From NCBI GenBank assembly GCA_963848675.1, contig CAWKEY010000036.1, forward strand, positions 186,001 through 250,000: 64,000 nucleotides of DNA. The letters run 5' to 3'. The stretch is from CAWKEY01 sp963848675. GTDB taxonomy: Bacteria > Pseudomonadota > Gammaproteobacteria > Methylococcales > Methylomonadaceae. Under the pieces are notes generated by a model, which saw only the letters and a list, made by a program, of their open reading frames with translations, was not told where the DNA came from and did no database searches. A program made the position numbers and the translations under genes. Of this stretch, positions 26,368-34,774 are shown one piece after another. How positions within the stretch are numbered: the stretch's first letter is position 1; every line of letters begins with the position of its first letter.

Positions 26368-29280
26368 ATGCCCCCGGATGCTGAAAATACATCAGGCATT
26401 TTCCCCATTGTCGGGATGGGCGCTTCCGCGGGTGGATTAGAGGCCCTGGAGCAATTCTTTCGCCATGCTCCCGTTGATAGCGGCATGGCCTTCGTGCTGG
26501 TGCAGCATCTCGATCCCAGCCACTCCAGCCTGCTCACTGAAATCCTGCAACGCAACACCGCCATGACGGTGATCGAGGCGCTGGATCAAATCCCGGTTGA
26601 GCCCAACTGTGTGTACGTGATTCCGCCTAACCGTGACATGGCTATTTTCCACGGAAAATTGCAACTGAGCGTGCCGAACGAACCGCGCGGGCAACGCATG
26701 CCGATTGATGCCTTCCTGCGCTCACTGGCTGAAGATCAACAGGAAAACGCCATCGGCATCATCCTTTCCGGCACCGGCACAGATGGCACACTGGGCTTAC
26801 GCGCCATCCTCGGTACTGGCGGCGTCACGCTGGTACAGGAGCCGGCCACGGCCAAATATGACGGCATGCCCTCCAGCGCCATTCAGGCAGGTTACGCCAC
26901 CCACGTTCTACCCGTCGATAAAATGCCGGAAGCACTGCTGGCCGGCGCCCGAACGTTTGCCGTCCGCTCCGAAATACCCAACGAACCCCAAGCGGCAGGC
27001 GGGATCAACCGCATCCTGATGCAGTTGCGCACCAGCACCGGCCACGACTTCTCGCACTACAAGAAAAGCACCATCAGCCGCCGCATCGAACGCCGCATGT
27101 CGCAGCACAATATTGAAGACACCGGCGTTTATGCCCGGTATCTCAAGGAAAATCCAGCCGAGGCACACACACTTTTCAAAGAGTTGCTGATCAATGTCAC
27201 CAACTTCTTCCGCGACGTAGAGGCATTTGCCGCGCTGGAAAAGAATATCCTCCCGCAACTGTGCAAGGACAAACCGGATGACTACCTGTTCCGTGTCTGG
27301 GTAGCCGGCTGCGCCACCGGTGAAGAGGCCTACTCGATCGCCATACTGCTACGCGAGCTGATGGATCAGTCACATCAGGAATTCAAGCTGCAGATCTACA
27401 GCACCGACCTGGATGATGATGCCATTGCCACCGCCCGCACCGGGGTCTATCCGCCCAATATCGCCCAGGATGTCACGCCAGAAAGGCTGCGGCGGTTCTT
27501 TGTCAAGGAAGATGCAGGTTTCCGTGTCAAGAAGGAAATCCGCGAGATGGTGGTGTTTGCTATCCAGAACATCATTAAAGACCCCCCCTTCACCAAGCTG
27601 GATCTGCTCAGTTGCCGCAACCTGATGATCTACCTGGAACCGGAGTTGCAGAACCGGCTGATTCCGGCGTTCCACTATGCACTCAAGCCAGGCGGGGTGC
27701 TGTTTTTGTCACCCTCGGAGAGCATCGGCAACCATACTGACCTGTTCTCATCGCTTAATCGCAAGTGGAAATTCTATCGTGCGACGCATTCCGTCACTAC
27801 TTCTCGCGCCGCGATGGCGAACGTTTTGTCCTGGGCCGCTGATACTGCCGGCAAAGTATCCGAGGCAGCCATTAGCAAACCCAAAGAAACCAACTTTGCC
27901 GAACTCACCCGCCGCGTACTGGTGCAATACTTTGCGCCTGCCTCGGTGATCACCGATCTCAAGGGCGATAGTCTTTTCGTGCATGGCGAAACCGGCAAAT
28001 ATCTGCGCCCGGCGCCCGGACAAGCCAGCCTTAATATCGTTGAAATGGCGCGCGAAGGGCTGGATCTGGAACTGCGCGCCGCTATTCGCGCAGCGGCCAG
28101 CGAGGGAATGCCTACACTGAACCGGGAAATACAGGTCAGGACCAACGGTGGCTTCACCAGGGTCAGCCTCAGCGTCCGGCCATTACCCAATATGGATAAT
28201 GGTCAAAATCTGCTCCTGGTGAGTTTTCAGGAAGTGGCCAGCACAGCGATCAAACCTGGACGGAAACGTTCTGCCAAGCCGGCTGAGCTGGCTCACATCG
28301 AGGAACTGGAACGTGATCTTGCCTATATGAAGGAAAGCCATCAGGCCACGGTTGAGGAACAACAGGCTTCTAACGAGGAACTCAAGTCGACTAACGAGGA
28401 GCTGCAATCCACTAACGAGGAGTTGCAATCCACCAACGAAGAATTGGAAACCTCCAAAGAAGAGCTGCAATCAGTCAATGAAGAACTGATCACCGTCAAT
28501 TCAGAACTTCAGGCCAAAATTGAGCAGCTGGCCGGCATGCAGAATGACATGAAGAATCTGCTCGACAATACCCATATCGGCACCCTATTTCTCGACGAGC
28601 ACCTGGTTATTCGGCGCTTCACGCGCGATGCCACCACTATATACCGGCTGGTGCCTACTGACGTGGGCCGCCACTTGAACGATATAAAATCCAATCTCGA
28701 AGACGAAGATCTGCTTTGCAAGGCACAGTCCGTACTTGAAACGCTGGTGCCCATTGAGCAGGAGGTGCGCACCCAGGACGGTGCCTGGTATCTGTTACGC
28801 ATTCAGCCCTATAGAACGCTGGATAACATCATCGAAGGCGTGGTAATGACCTTCACCGACATCAGCAAGCGCATGGAAGCAGAGACAGCTGCGCAATTGG
28901 CCGGTGAGCTCGCCGAGCGCATCGTCGATACCATACACGCGCCGCTGCTGGTGCTGGATGGTGATTTGCAGGTGGTATCCGCCAACCGTGCCTTCTATCA
29001 GTTTTTTCAGGTTACGGCCGCCGATACCGTGGGACGCAAGATTTATGACCTGGGCAACAGCCAGTGGAATATCCCCGCCTTGCGCGAACTATTAGAGATA
29101 CTGTTGCCACGCGACCGGACCGTTGAAGGCTATGTGGTGGAGCATGATTTTCCCGCCATCGGGCGCCACAAGATCAAGTTGAATGCCCGCCGTATTGTCG
29201 GCAAGGCAAATGAACCGTCGTTAATTCTACTGACGACAGAGGATATCGGCGATGAGCCGGTTCAGGAGCATAGAGTATGA
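26368..29280 (+). CDS. CheB-CheR fusion with PAS domains
   Basis: 970 residues from ATG 26368. Order: CheB methylesterase (about 12-195; catalytic S20 in GMGASAGG, H47, D139), CheR N-terminal and methyltransferase domains (about 215-470; SAM motif VAGCATGEEAYS at 312-323, RNLMIYL), a long coiled coil with repeated STNEELQ (about 655-735), then two PAS domains (about 745-860 and 870-960). No kinase domain follows. Family members modify receptor-like proteins or act as sensory scaffolds. Upstream in-frame sequence from CTG 26323 (15 codons) is also family-like and has GGAG 5 bases before it, so the true start is uncertain. The stop overlaps the next gene by 4 bp. Confidence 0.93.
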   Translation: MPPDAENTSGIFPIVGMGASAGGLEALEQFFRHAPVDSGMAFVLVQHLDPSHSSLLTEILQRNTAMTVIEALDQIPVEPNCVYVIPPNRDMAIFHGKLQLSVPNEPRGQRMPIDAFLRSLAEDQQENAIGIILSGTGTDGTLGLRAILGTGGVTLVQEPATAKYDGMPSSAIQAGYATHVLPVDKMPEALLAGARTFAVRSEIPNEPQAAGGINRILMQLRTSTGHDFSHYKKSTISRRIERRMSQHNIEDTGVYARYLKENPAEAHTLFKELLINVTNFFRDVEAFAALEKNILPQLCKDKPDDYLFRVWVAGCATGEEAYSIAILLRELMDQSHQEFKLQIYSTDLDDDAIATARTGVYPPNIAQDVTPERLRRFFVKEDAGFRVKKEIREMVVFAIQNIIKDPPFTKLDLLSCRNLMIYLEPELQNRLIPAFHYALKPGGVLFLSPSESIGNHTDLFSSLNRKWKFYRATHSVTTSRAAMANVLSWAADTAGKVSEAAISKPKETNFAELTRRVLVQYFAPASVITDLKGDSLFVHGETGKYLRPAPGQASLNIVEMAREGLDLELRAAIRAAASEGMPTLNREIQVRTNGGFTRVSLSVRPLPNMDNGQNLLLVSFQEVASTAIKPGRKRSAKPAELAHIEELERDLAYMKESHQATVEEQQASNEELKSTNEELQSTNEELQSTNEELETSKEELQSVNEELITVNSELQAKIEQLAGMQNDMKNLLDNTHIGTLFLDEHLVIRRFTRDATTIYRLVPTDVGRHLNDIKSNLEDEDLLCKAQSVLETLVPIEQEVRTQDGAWYLLRIQPYRTLDNIIEGVVMTFTDISKRMEAETAAQLAGELAERIVDTIHAPLLVLDGDLQVVSANRAFYQFFQVTAADTVGRKIYDLGNSQWNIPALRELLEILLPRDRTVEGYVVEHDFPAIGRHKIKLNARRIVGKANEPSLILLTTEDIGDEPVQEHRV

Positions 29281-29843
29281 ACAAGAAAGGGGACGGGGTT
29301 GTCCGGCGCATGTCGCGTAGAGCAGAAGCCGTGGCCATGGTGGGCAGTTTATCGCCAGCAGAGACGGCTCAGCCTGCCGAAATACTGCTGCATGAACTGC
29401 TTGTACATAAAGTCGAACTGGAGATGCAGAATGAAGAGCTGCGCAGGGCTTACAATGCTCTTGAAGAAGCCCGGGATCGCTATATCGATCTCTATGAGTT
29501 TGCCCCGGTCGGCTATTTCACCATCAACCGGGAAGGCCTGATTAGCGAAATCAACCTGACCGGGTCGGCATTACTCGGCATTGATCGAAGCAAGCTGATC
29601 AAGCGCCGTTTCTCGAAGTTTGTCGCAGTCCAGGACAGAGAGATCTGGCATCGCCTGTTCATGAACATGATGGAGCATCCCGCCGGCGAGAAGCAAGAGT
29701 TTAGTCTGGAGATGATGCGTGCCGACGGATTCCCTGTTTTATGGCCATTTCGACTGCTGCGCAGGGAAGCTTTGGATACGCCTCCGATGTTGCGGGTCGC
29801 ACTGACCGATATCAGCAAATTCAAGCAGGCCTTGGAGGAATAG
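29277..29843 (+). CDS. PAS-domain protein without an output domain, 188 aa
   Basis: Starts inside the stop of the CheB-CheR gene (ATGA overlap), so translation is coupled. Residues about 25-70 form a helical stretch (LLHELLVHKVELEMQNEEL), then one PAS domain (about 70-185) with YIDLYEFAPVGYFTINREG and the closing LTDISKFKQALEE. In most relatives this arrangement leads into a histidine kinase or GGDEF domain; here the stop follows directly. It could be a stand-alone sensor partner of the CheB-CheR protein, or a truncated kinase. No kinase-like sequence is visible downstream. Confidence 0.85.
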   Translation: MNKKGDGVVRRMSRRAEAVAMVGSLSPAETAQPAEILLHELLVHKVELEMQNEELRRAYNALEEARDRYIDLYEFAPVGYFTINREGLISEINLTGSALLGIDRSKLIKRRFSKFVAVQDREIWHRLFMNMMEHPAGEKQEFSLEMMRADGFPVLWPFRLLRREALDTPPMLRVALTDISKFKQALEE

Positions 29844-29899
29844 CCCATCCCGGCTACCGCGTTTGGAATACAAGCTGATGTTAGGCAAGCCACACAAAA

Positions 29900-30092
29900 A
29901 CTACGAAGACACGAAGAGAACGAAGTTATTGAGAGTTTCCTGATGACTACAATTTCCAGCAAAAATGGACATTATATATAAGTGAAGGTATTTCCTGTTG
30001 CATGACGGCTACGTGAAAGCTTGATAAACTGGCGGAAATTTTTATGTCATCAAGAAGTGTTTTGTTTTTAAAATCTTCGTGTTCTTCGTGGT
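29900..30092. repeat. CACGAAG-type inverted repeat
   Basis: Left arm about 29900-29925 (CTACGAAGACACGAAG...) is imperfectly complementary to the right arm 30073-30092 (CTTCGTGTTCTTCGTGG). Related pairs occur at 36900-37030 and 58841-58902. The gap 29844-30275 holds no gene. Confidence 0.6.
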
Positions 30093-30263
30093 AAAAATTT
30101 TTCAGTTTGGGTAACATACCTTACAAATGTTTCCCGGTTTTAATCAGGGTGTTGTTAACAGGATTGGTCATCGTTTGGGCAAACCTATCGCAAACCCCTC
30201 AAGCCCTCATATAATGTCAGCCTGCCTTTCAGATTATTGGGAAACTTCCATTGCCTATTGCTA

Positions 30264-30274
30264 CCCCCCCCCCC
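30264..30274 (+). repeat. Poly-C tract (11 C) at the 5' end of a Crp/Fnr gene
   Basis: Eleven cytosines end 1 base before the ATG at 30276, exactly where a ribosome-binding site would be. Tracts of this length can slip during replication. Confidence 0.8.
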
Positions 30275-30275
30275 G

Positions 30276-30977
30276 ATGAACCATCTCCTCCAAGCCCTGC
30301 CTGCGGCTGAATACGAGCGCCTTCTCCCTCATCTGGAACGGGTTCCGATGCCGCTCGGCGAGGTTCTTTACGAGTCGGGGGCCGATTTGCATTACGCCTA
30401 TTTCCCGGCTGACTGCATCGTTTCCCTGCTTTACGTCATGGAGAATGGCGCATCGGCCGAAATCGCCATAGTTGGCAACGAGGGCATTATTGGTGTTGCC
30501 CTGTTCATGGGCGGGGGTTCCATGCCCAATCGGGCGGTCGTGCAGAGCGCGGGTTACGCCTATCGGTTGCGTGCGACCCTGCTAAAACAGGAAATTAGCC
30601 GGAACGAATCGTTGCTGCTCCTGTTGCTGCGCTATACCCAGGCGCTGATTACCCAGATGGCACAGACGGCGGTCTGCAACCGGCATCATTCGGTGGACCA
30701 GCAGCTCTGCCGCTGGTTGCTGCTAAGTCTGGACCGGCTATCTTCAAACGAGTTGACCATGACCCAGGAATTGATCGCCAATATGCTAGGCGTGCGCCGC
30801 GAAGGCGTCACGGAATCTGCCGGAAACCTGCAGCGAGCGGGTCTGATCGAATACAGCCGCGGCCACATCACCGTGCTGGATAGGCCGGGACTGGAAGCGC
30901 GAGTCTGCGAGTGCTACCAGGTAGTGAAAACTGAATTCGATCGGCTGCTCCCGGAACTCCGCGGCGTGGCGAGTTAA
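30276..30977 (+). CDS. Crp/Fnr-family regulator, paralogue A
   Basis: From ATG 30276 the product is 233 residues: an N-terminal cyclic-nucleotide-binding-like beta barrel (MPLGEVLYESGADLHYAYFP, IAIVGNEGIIGVALFMGGG), a long dimer helix and a winged helix with recognition motif GVRREGVTESAGNLQ. No Fnr-type cysteine cluster is seen. The frame is open further upstream to TTG 30237, but that would translate the poly-C tract into prolines; alignment with paralogue C (33803) supports sequence from about NHLLQALP onward. No Shine-Dalgarno is visible at either start. No clear palindromic site of the common type was found upstream, unlike the other two paralogues. Confidence 0.88.
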   Translation: MNHLLQALPAAEYERLLPHLERVPMPLGEVLYESGADLHYAYFPADCIVSLLYVMENGASAEIAIVGNEGIIGVALFMGGGSMPNRAVVQSAGYAYRLRATLLKQEISRNESLLLLLLRYTQALITQMAQTAVCNRHHSVDQQLCRWLLLSLDRLSSNELTMTQELIANMLGVRREGVTESAGNLQRAGLIEYSRGHITVLDRPGLEARVCECYQVVKTEFDRLLPELRGVAS

Positions 30978-31006
30978 GAAATGCGCACGAAATAAGTTGA
31001 ACAAGT

Positions 31007-31051
31007 GTAGGTGTGAATTTATTCGCACAGTGCGGATAAATCCGCACCTAC
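31007..31051. repeat. Near-perfect palindrome downstream of paralogue A
   Basis: Arms 31007-31028 and 31030-31051 match at 19 of 22 positions with a one-base centre. It looks like a REP-type dispersed palindrome; it could also end transcription, but no T tract follows. Confidence 0.65.
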
Positions 31052-31127
31052 GCAAAAAATTGTTGCTCAGAGTTGCGCAAGTTATTTGATACACGTTCCT
31101 AAGCTCGTTATGGCCGAACCCCGGTAA

Positions 31128-31143
31128 AGTACGCTAACGTACA
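31128..31143. promoter_or_regulatory. Palindromic site 5 (AGTACG-CTAA-CGTACA)
   Basis: Followed by GAC. It stands 140 bp upstream of the GTG start of Crp/Fnr paralogue B, suggesting that a regulator gene is part of the regulon. Confidence 0.62.
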
Positions 31144-31283
31144 GACGGCAGAAAGCTTTTGCGCTAGCTTAAAAGCCTGATTAGTGGAGTTATGCTCCCA
31201 AGTAAGCTTCGGCATCGGGAATACCAGCATTTTGATTCTTGTGCCGCATCCAGGTTTTTTCCAATTATCACAGGAGAACACAT

Positions 31284-32108
31284 GTGTCCGCCACCCAGGC
31301 TGTACCGGCTGTCAATCGTCTGCTGACTGCCCTGCCTCGCAAGGATCGCGAGCAGTTGCTGGCAAATTGCGAGAAAATAGAGCTCGTTATTGGCCAAGAA
31401 CTTTGCCGCTCCGGTGAACTGATTAGCCACGTTTACTTCCCGACCGGCAGCTTTATTTACTTGCTGTCGCCCATCGATGACAGCGCCTGTTTGGGCATGG
31501 GAATGGTCGGCAATGAAGGCATGCTTGGAATTACCCTCGTGCTGGGAATCGATATCGCGCCATTTCACGCGCTGGTTCAGGGGGCAGGCCCCGCGCTGCG
31601 TATGACGACGCCGGCATTTATCCGTCAACTTGAACAGAGCCCTGCGCTGCGGCAGGTGTTGAAGCGCCACCTGTATGTATCGATGAGCCAGCTTGGGCAA
31701 ACGGCGGCATGCTGCCGCTTCCATAGGGTGGAGGCGCGCCTTGCCCGCTGGCTGTTGATGACTCAGGACCGGGCGCACTCCGACAGCTTCCATGTTACCC
31801 ACGTATCTCTGGCCTTTATACTGGGCGCAAGGCGGGTCGGCATTACCAAAGCGGCGAATTCGCTTCAGCAGCAAAAGCTCATCAGTTATCGCCGCGGGGA
31901 CATCATGATTGTCGACCGCACCGGCCTGGAAGCCGCTGCCTGCGGGTGTTACCAGACCGATAAAGCCGCTTGCCAGCGGATTCTGGGGCAGGATAACGGT
32001 TTTCCCAACGGCGGCCGAGACCGTCTGAATTTCTCTGAGGAGGCACCATGTCATATCAAACCGTTCAACATTACGACGCCTCGGCTAAGGACGAAAAGCG
32101 CCGGTTGA
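31284..32108 (+). CDS. Crp/Fnr-family regulator, paralogue B
   Basis: GTG at 31284 has AGGAG 7 bases before it and is preferred to an earlier in-frame codon. 274 residues: sensory barrel (IELVIGQELCRSGELISHVYFP, GMGMVGNEGMLGITLVLG), dimer helix, winged helix with GARRVGITKAANSLQ. Compared with paralogues A and C the conserved Arg-Glu pair of the recognition helix (RREG) is Arg-Val (RRVG), so DNA preference probably differs. A 40-residue tail beyond the usual end is translated over the start of rlpA: the genes overlap by 61 bp. A palindromic site lies 140 bp upstream. Confidence 0.87.
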   Translation: MSATQAVPAVNRLLTALPRKDREQLLANCEKIELVIGQELCRSGELISHVYFPTGSFIYLLSPIDDSACLGMGMVGNEGMLGITLVLGIDIAPFHALVQGAGPALRMTTPAFIRQLEQSPALRQVLKRHLYVSMSQLGQTAACCRFHRVEARLARWLLMTQDRAHSDSFHVTHVSLAFILGARRVGITKAANSLQQQKLISYRRGDIMIVDRTGLEAAACGCYQTDKAACQRILGQDNGFPNGGRDRLNFSEEAPCHIKPFNITTPRLRTKSAG

Positions 32109-32605
32109 CTTCCGGGTCAAAGACCCGGTATTGGTTAGTCATGATTGCGCCCAGCGGTGCACGGCCCCTTCGTAAATGGTTTTCAGGTGTCTCGCGCCTG
32201 CTGCTGATCAGTACCTTGGTTATTTCCGGCTGTAGCAACAAAGACACGGGCGGACAAAGTGGACAAACACCGCAACAAAAAGATAGTGCCGCCAGTAAAA
32301 CGGTGCACAAAGAGGTCGGCGAGGCATCCTGGTATGGGCCGGGATTTCAAGGCAAGGAAACCGCCAGTGGCGAGACTTTTGACCAAAAAGACATGACCGC
32401 CGCTCATCCGAGTTTGCCGATGGGAACCAAGGCCAAAGTGACCAACCTCGAGAATAACAAGAAGGTTGAGGTCATAATCAATGACCGCGGACCCTATGCT
32501 GAGGGTCGCGTCATCGATCTGTCCCGTGCTGCCGCTAAAAAGCTCGATATGAAGGAGGACGGCACCACCGACGTCAAGATTGAGACTAAAAAGACCAAGA
32601 AATAA
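32048..32605 (+). CDS. rlpA: RlpA-family septal ring lipoprotein (DPBB domain)
   Basis: ATG 32048 is preceded by GAGGAGG at a good distance, so this start inside the Crp/Fnr gene is preferred over ATG 32141. 185 residues: an unusual polar N-terminal extension of about 45 residues, a hydrophobic segment with lipobox (LVISGC, Cys62), a linker and a double-psi beta-barrel (about 88-180) with EASWYGPGFQGKETASGE and INDRGPYAEGRVIDLS. Family members bind or cleave denuded glycan strands at the division septum. The N-extension makes the signal sequence internal; if translation really starts at 32141 a normal lipoprotein results. Confidence 0.85.
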   Translation: MSYQTVQHYDASAKDEKRRLTSGSKTRYWLVMIAPSGARPLRKWFSGVSRLLLISTLVISGCSNKDTGGQSGQTPQQKDSAASKTVHKEVGEASWYGPGFQGKETASGETFDQKDMTAAHPSLPMGTKAKVTNLENNKKVEVIINDRGPYAEGRVIDLSRAAAKKLDMKEDGTTDVKIETKKTKK

Positions 32606-32788
32606 GCAATAACTGTCCCCGGGGCCCGGCCGGGCCGGCCAGCAAGAAAAAATAAGCCAAAACACGCCACCATGCCATCGGCTTGACATGGGGCGCGCCT
32701 GACTTTTAGTGCTGGCGAACCGGTCGCAAGTACTCATTTAACCCAAATTCGGCAGTTCAACTACGCAGAACGCGAAGAATTTCTGTAC

Positions 32789-32880
32789 CTATTCAGGGTA
32801 GATTGTCATTCCGAAAATGAGGAACCTTATGGGTCGCCCGTATTCCAACGCTTAAGCGATTGCTCACGATAGTCGAAATG
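32789..32880. repeat. TCATTCCGA-type repeat, copy 1
   Basis: About 90 bp (ATTCAGGGTAGATTGTCATT ... GTCGAAATG) that aligns with 34775-34870. The gap 32606-32929 holds no gene beyond this element. Confidence 0.65.
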
Positions 32881-32929
32881 CTTTTTCCAGATTTAAGGGA
32901 ATTATGTTCAGGGCAATCCAGTATGCCTG

Positions 32930-33337
32930 CTATTCAGGCCATCTGAAATACAATGAAGACCTCTGTTTGCCGACCGTTGCTCTTTTCTGGATTACCTGCC
33001 CGTCTCGATCAGCGCTAACGACGTACCGGCCGGGCTTCAGCTTGGCAAATAGCATCGGTCCGTCTGACAACGCGTCCAGTACCACATTGCCGCCTGCATC
33101 CGCAATAACAACCTTCACGTCACTGAGATATTCGCCAGTACCCCTAATCGAAAATAGCAGGTTCAGGTTGTAGCCAGCGCGTAGGGCCTGCATTTCGTTT
33201 CGCTCATCACCCCCCACGCCACCGCTGACGAAGGTAACTTCGCCTTGGGTTTGCGGATTGATCAAGCCCTCTCCCGCGTACGTCGAAAAGCTGAACAGCA
33301 CGCAGGGAAGGATAAGTGCCAAATGTAATCGTTTCAT
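32930..33337 (-). CDS. Secreted carboxypeptidase-regulatory-like domain protein, 135 aa
   Basis: Start at 33337 with AAGGAGCAA upstream. A signal peptide (MKRLHLALILPCVLFSFSTY, cut after TYA) leads into an about 110-residue beta-sandwich-like domain with YLSDVKVVIADAGGNVVLD and FAKLKPGRYVVSADRDGQV, the pattern of carboxypeptidase-regulatory-like domains. Expected in the periplasm; function unknown. Palindromic site 6 lies 103 bp upstream. Confidence 0.75.
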   Translation of the reverse strand: MKRLHLALILPCVLFSFSTYAGEGLINPQTQGEVTFVSGGVGGDERNEMQALRAGYNLNLLFSIRGTGEYLSDVKVVIADAGGNVVLDALSDGPMLFAKLKPGRYVVSADRDGQVIQKRATVGKQRSSLYFRWPE

Positions 33338-33440
33338 AAGAATTGCTCCTTGGTCATAAGAAATGCTGCCGATCAGCTCACAGGTTCTGTCCTTGCGGCC
33401 ACGACTAAATTCCAGCTTAATCGAAACTTAAGCCATCGTC

Positions 33441-33456
33441 TGTACGCTACGGCACA
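33441..33456. promoter_or_regulatory. Palindromic site 6 (TGTACG-CTAC-GGCACA)
   Basis: Flanked by GTC; right arm has two mismatches. It stands 103 bp upstream of the secreted protein gene that starts at 33337. Confidence 0.55.
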
Positions 33457-33694
33457 TAAAGGCGCTGCCCAGCCAGGCGAAGGATTATTGGCATTCGCCG
33501 CCAGAGTAGGTCAAGTCGCCTGCCTGCTTTGCGCTTGTTTAGGCTGACGATGCGGAGGCCTGATTTAGCGTTTCATGTGGGATCAATTCGATAACTTCAT
33601 GTCGAGTCCAGAGCTGGTCCAACGGTCGAACCCTGAGTGTCACTTGTTTTGGAGTTCCCGTAGGTGATTTTACGTATACACGTTCTGAACGGTC

Positions 33695-33710
33695 TGTGCT
33701 ACAACGCACA
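33695..33710. promoter_or_regulatory. Palindromic site 7 (TGTGCT-ACAA-CGCACA)
   Basis: Flanked by GTC, with one arm mismatch. It stands 92 bp upstream of Crp/Fnr paralogue C. The rest of the gap 33338-33802 shows no gene. Confidence 0.5.
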
Positions 33711-33802
33711 TTCCGAATCCCTTACGAGGTAATCTGGGATTTTCGGTTTGACTACCACCTTGGTGTTCATTCAATGTCTACCGGCAAACATGAAGGCTGC
33801 GC

Positions 33803-34534
33803 ATGGCTGACTTAACGAGTCCTCGACAAAATCATCTCCTCGACGCCCTACCCGTTGCGGAATACGAGCGGCTTTTTCCGCATTTGGAATGGGTTCTGAT
33901 GCCGCTCGGTGAAGTCCTTTACGAGTCCGGAGACGAACTGCATTACGTTTATTTCCCCGCCACTTGCATCGTGTCCATGCTGTATGTCATGCACAATGGC
34001 GCGTCGGCCGAAATCGCCATGATCGGCAACGAGGGCATCGTCGGTGCCGCCGTGATCATGGGCGGCGGAACCATGCCGCATCGGGCTGTCGTGCAAAGCG
34101 AGGGCTACGCCTTCAGGATGCGGAGGCATCAATTTTTGCAGGCATTCAACCGCTATGGGGGGCGTCGTAGCGGGGCGCTGCACCATTTGCTGCTGCATTA
34201 TATCCAAGCATTGATGACCCAGATGGCAATGACGGGGGTCTGCAATCAGCATCATTCGCTGGATCAGCGGCTCAGCCGGTGCCTGTTGCTGAGTCTCGAC
34301 AGGATATCGGGTAACGAGTTGACCCTGACTCAGGAATTGATCGCCAATTTGCTGGGCGTGCGCCGCGAGGGTGTTACCGAAGCCGCCGGTAAATTGCAGA
34401 AAGCCGGGTTGATCTGTTATTGCCGTGGCCATATCACGGTGCTGGACCGGCCGGGTTTGGAGGCGCGCGTCTGCGAGTGCTACCAGGTAATCAAAGCGGA
34501 AAATGCTCGACTCTTGCCCCCCCCCCGGAGGTGA
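33803..34534 (+). CDS. Crp/Fnr-family regulator, paralogue C
   Basis: ATG 33803 follows GAAGG at 6 bases. 243 residues, closely similar to paralogue A along the whole length: barrel (MPLGEVLYESGDELHYVYFP, IAMIGNEGIVGAAVIMGGG), dimer helix and winged helix GVRREGVTEAAGKLQ. It contains a small insertion relative to A in the barrel (NRYGGRRSGAL, about residue 116). Its last codons run through a 10-bp poly-C tract (ARLLPPPRR) where A has DRLLPELR, so the C-terminus may have been altered by slippage. No FeS cysteine cluster is seen. Probably a recent duplicate of A. Confidence 0.88.
   Translation: MADLTSPRQNHLLDALPVAEYERLFPHLEWVLMPLGEVLYESGDELHYVYFPATCIVSMLYVMHNGASAEIAMIGNEGIVGAAVIMGGGTMPHRAVVQSEGYAFRMRRHQFLQAFNRYGGRRSGALHHLLLHYIQALMTQMAMTGVCNQHHSLDQRLSRCLLLSLDRISGNELTLTQELIANLLGVRREGVTEAAGKLQKAGLICYCRGHITVLDRPGLEARVCECYQVIKAENARLLPPPRR
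34517..34526 (+). repeat. Poly-C tract (10 C) at the 3' end of Crp/Fnr paralogue C
   Basis: Ten cytosines within the last codons, just before the stop. A length change would alter or extend the C-terminus. Confidence 0.8.
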
Positions 34535-34774
34535 CGTATTGGCATCGTGCATGCGACTGATGCGTTGCTGCGAAAGGTACTAATGAAGTTAGCTGCTGTG
34601 CCTTTGGAACAATCCCGGTCTGGTAAGCCGGTCATCGCGCCAGCAGGCAGTAAACCAATGCGCAGAGCGATTGTCATAGTTTCATGTTCTTGCCATGGCC
34701 CGCGGCACACAGGATAAGGAGACCGCAATTTGCGAGGCTTTTGCTGCACAGACTTGAGTCAGGTTTTTTGCAAC

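Noticed and set aside
29900..30092. CRISPR array
   Set aside because: The CACGAAG units form inverted arms, not direct repeats with regular spacers; no cas genes are present.
31164..32054. Minus-strand frame of 296 codons opposite Crp/Fnr paralogue B
   Set aside because: The plus strand encodes a recognisable regulator; the antisense frame shows no family pattern.
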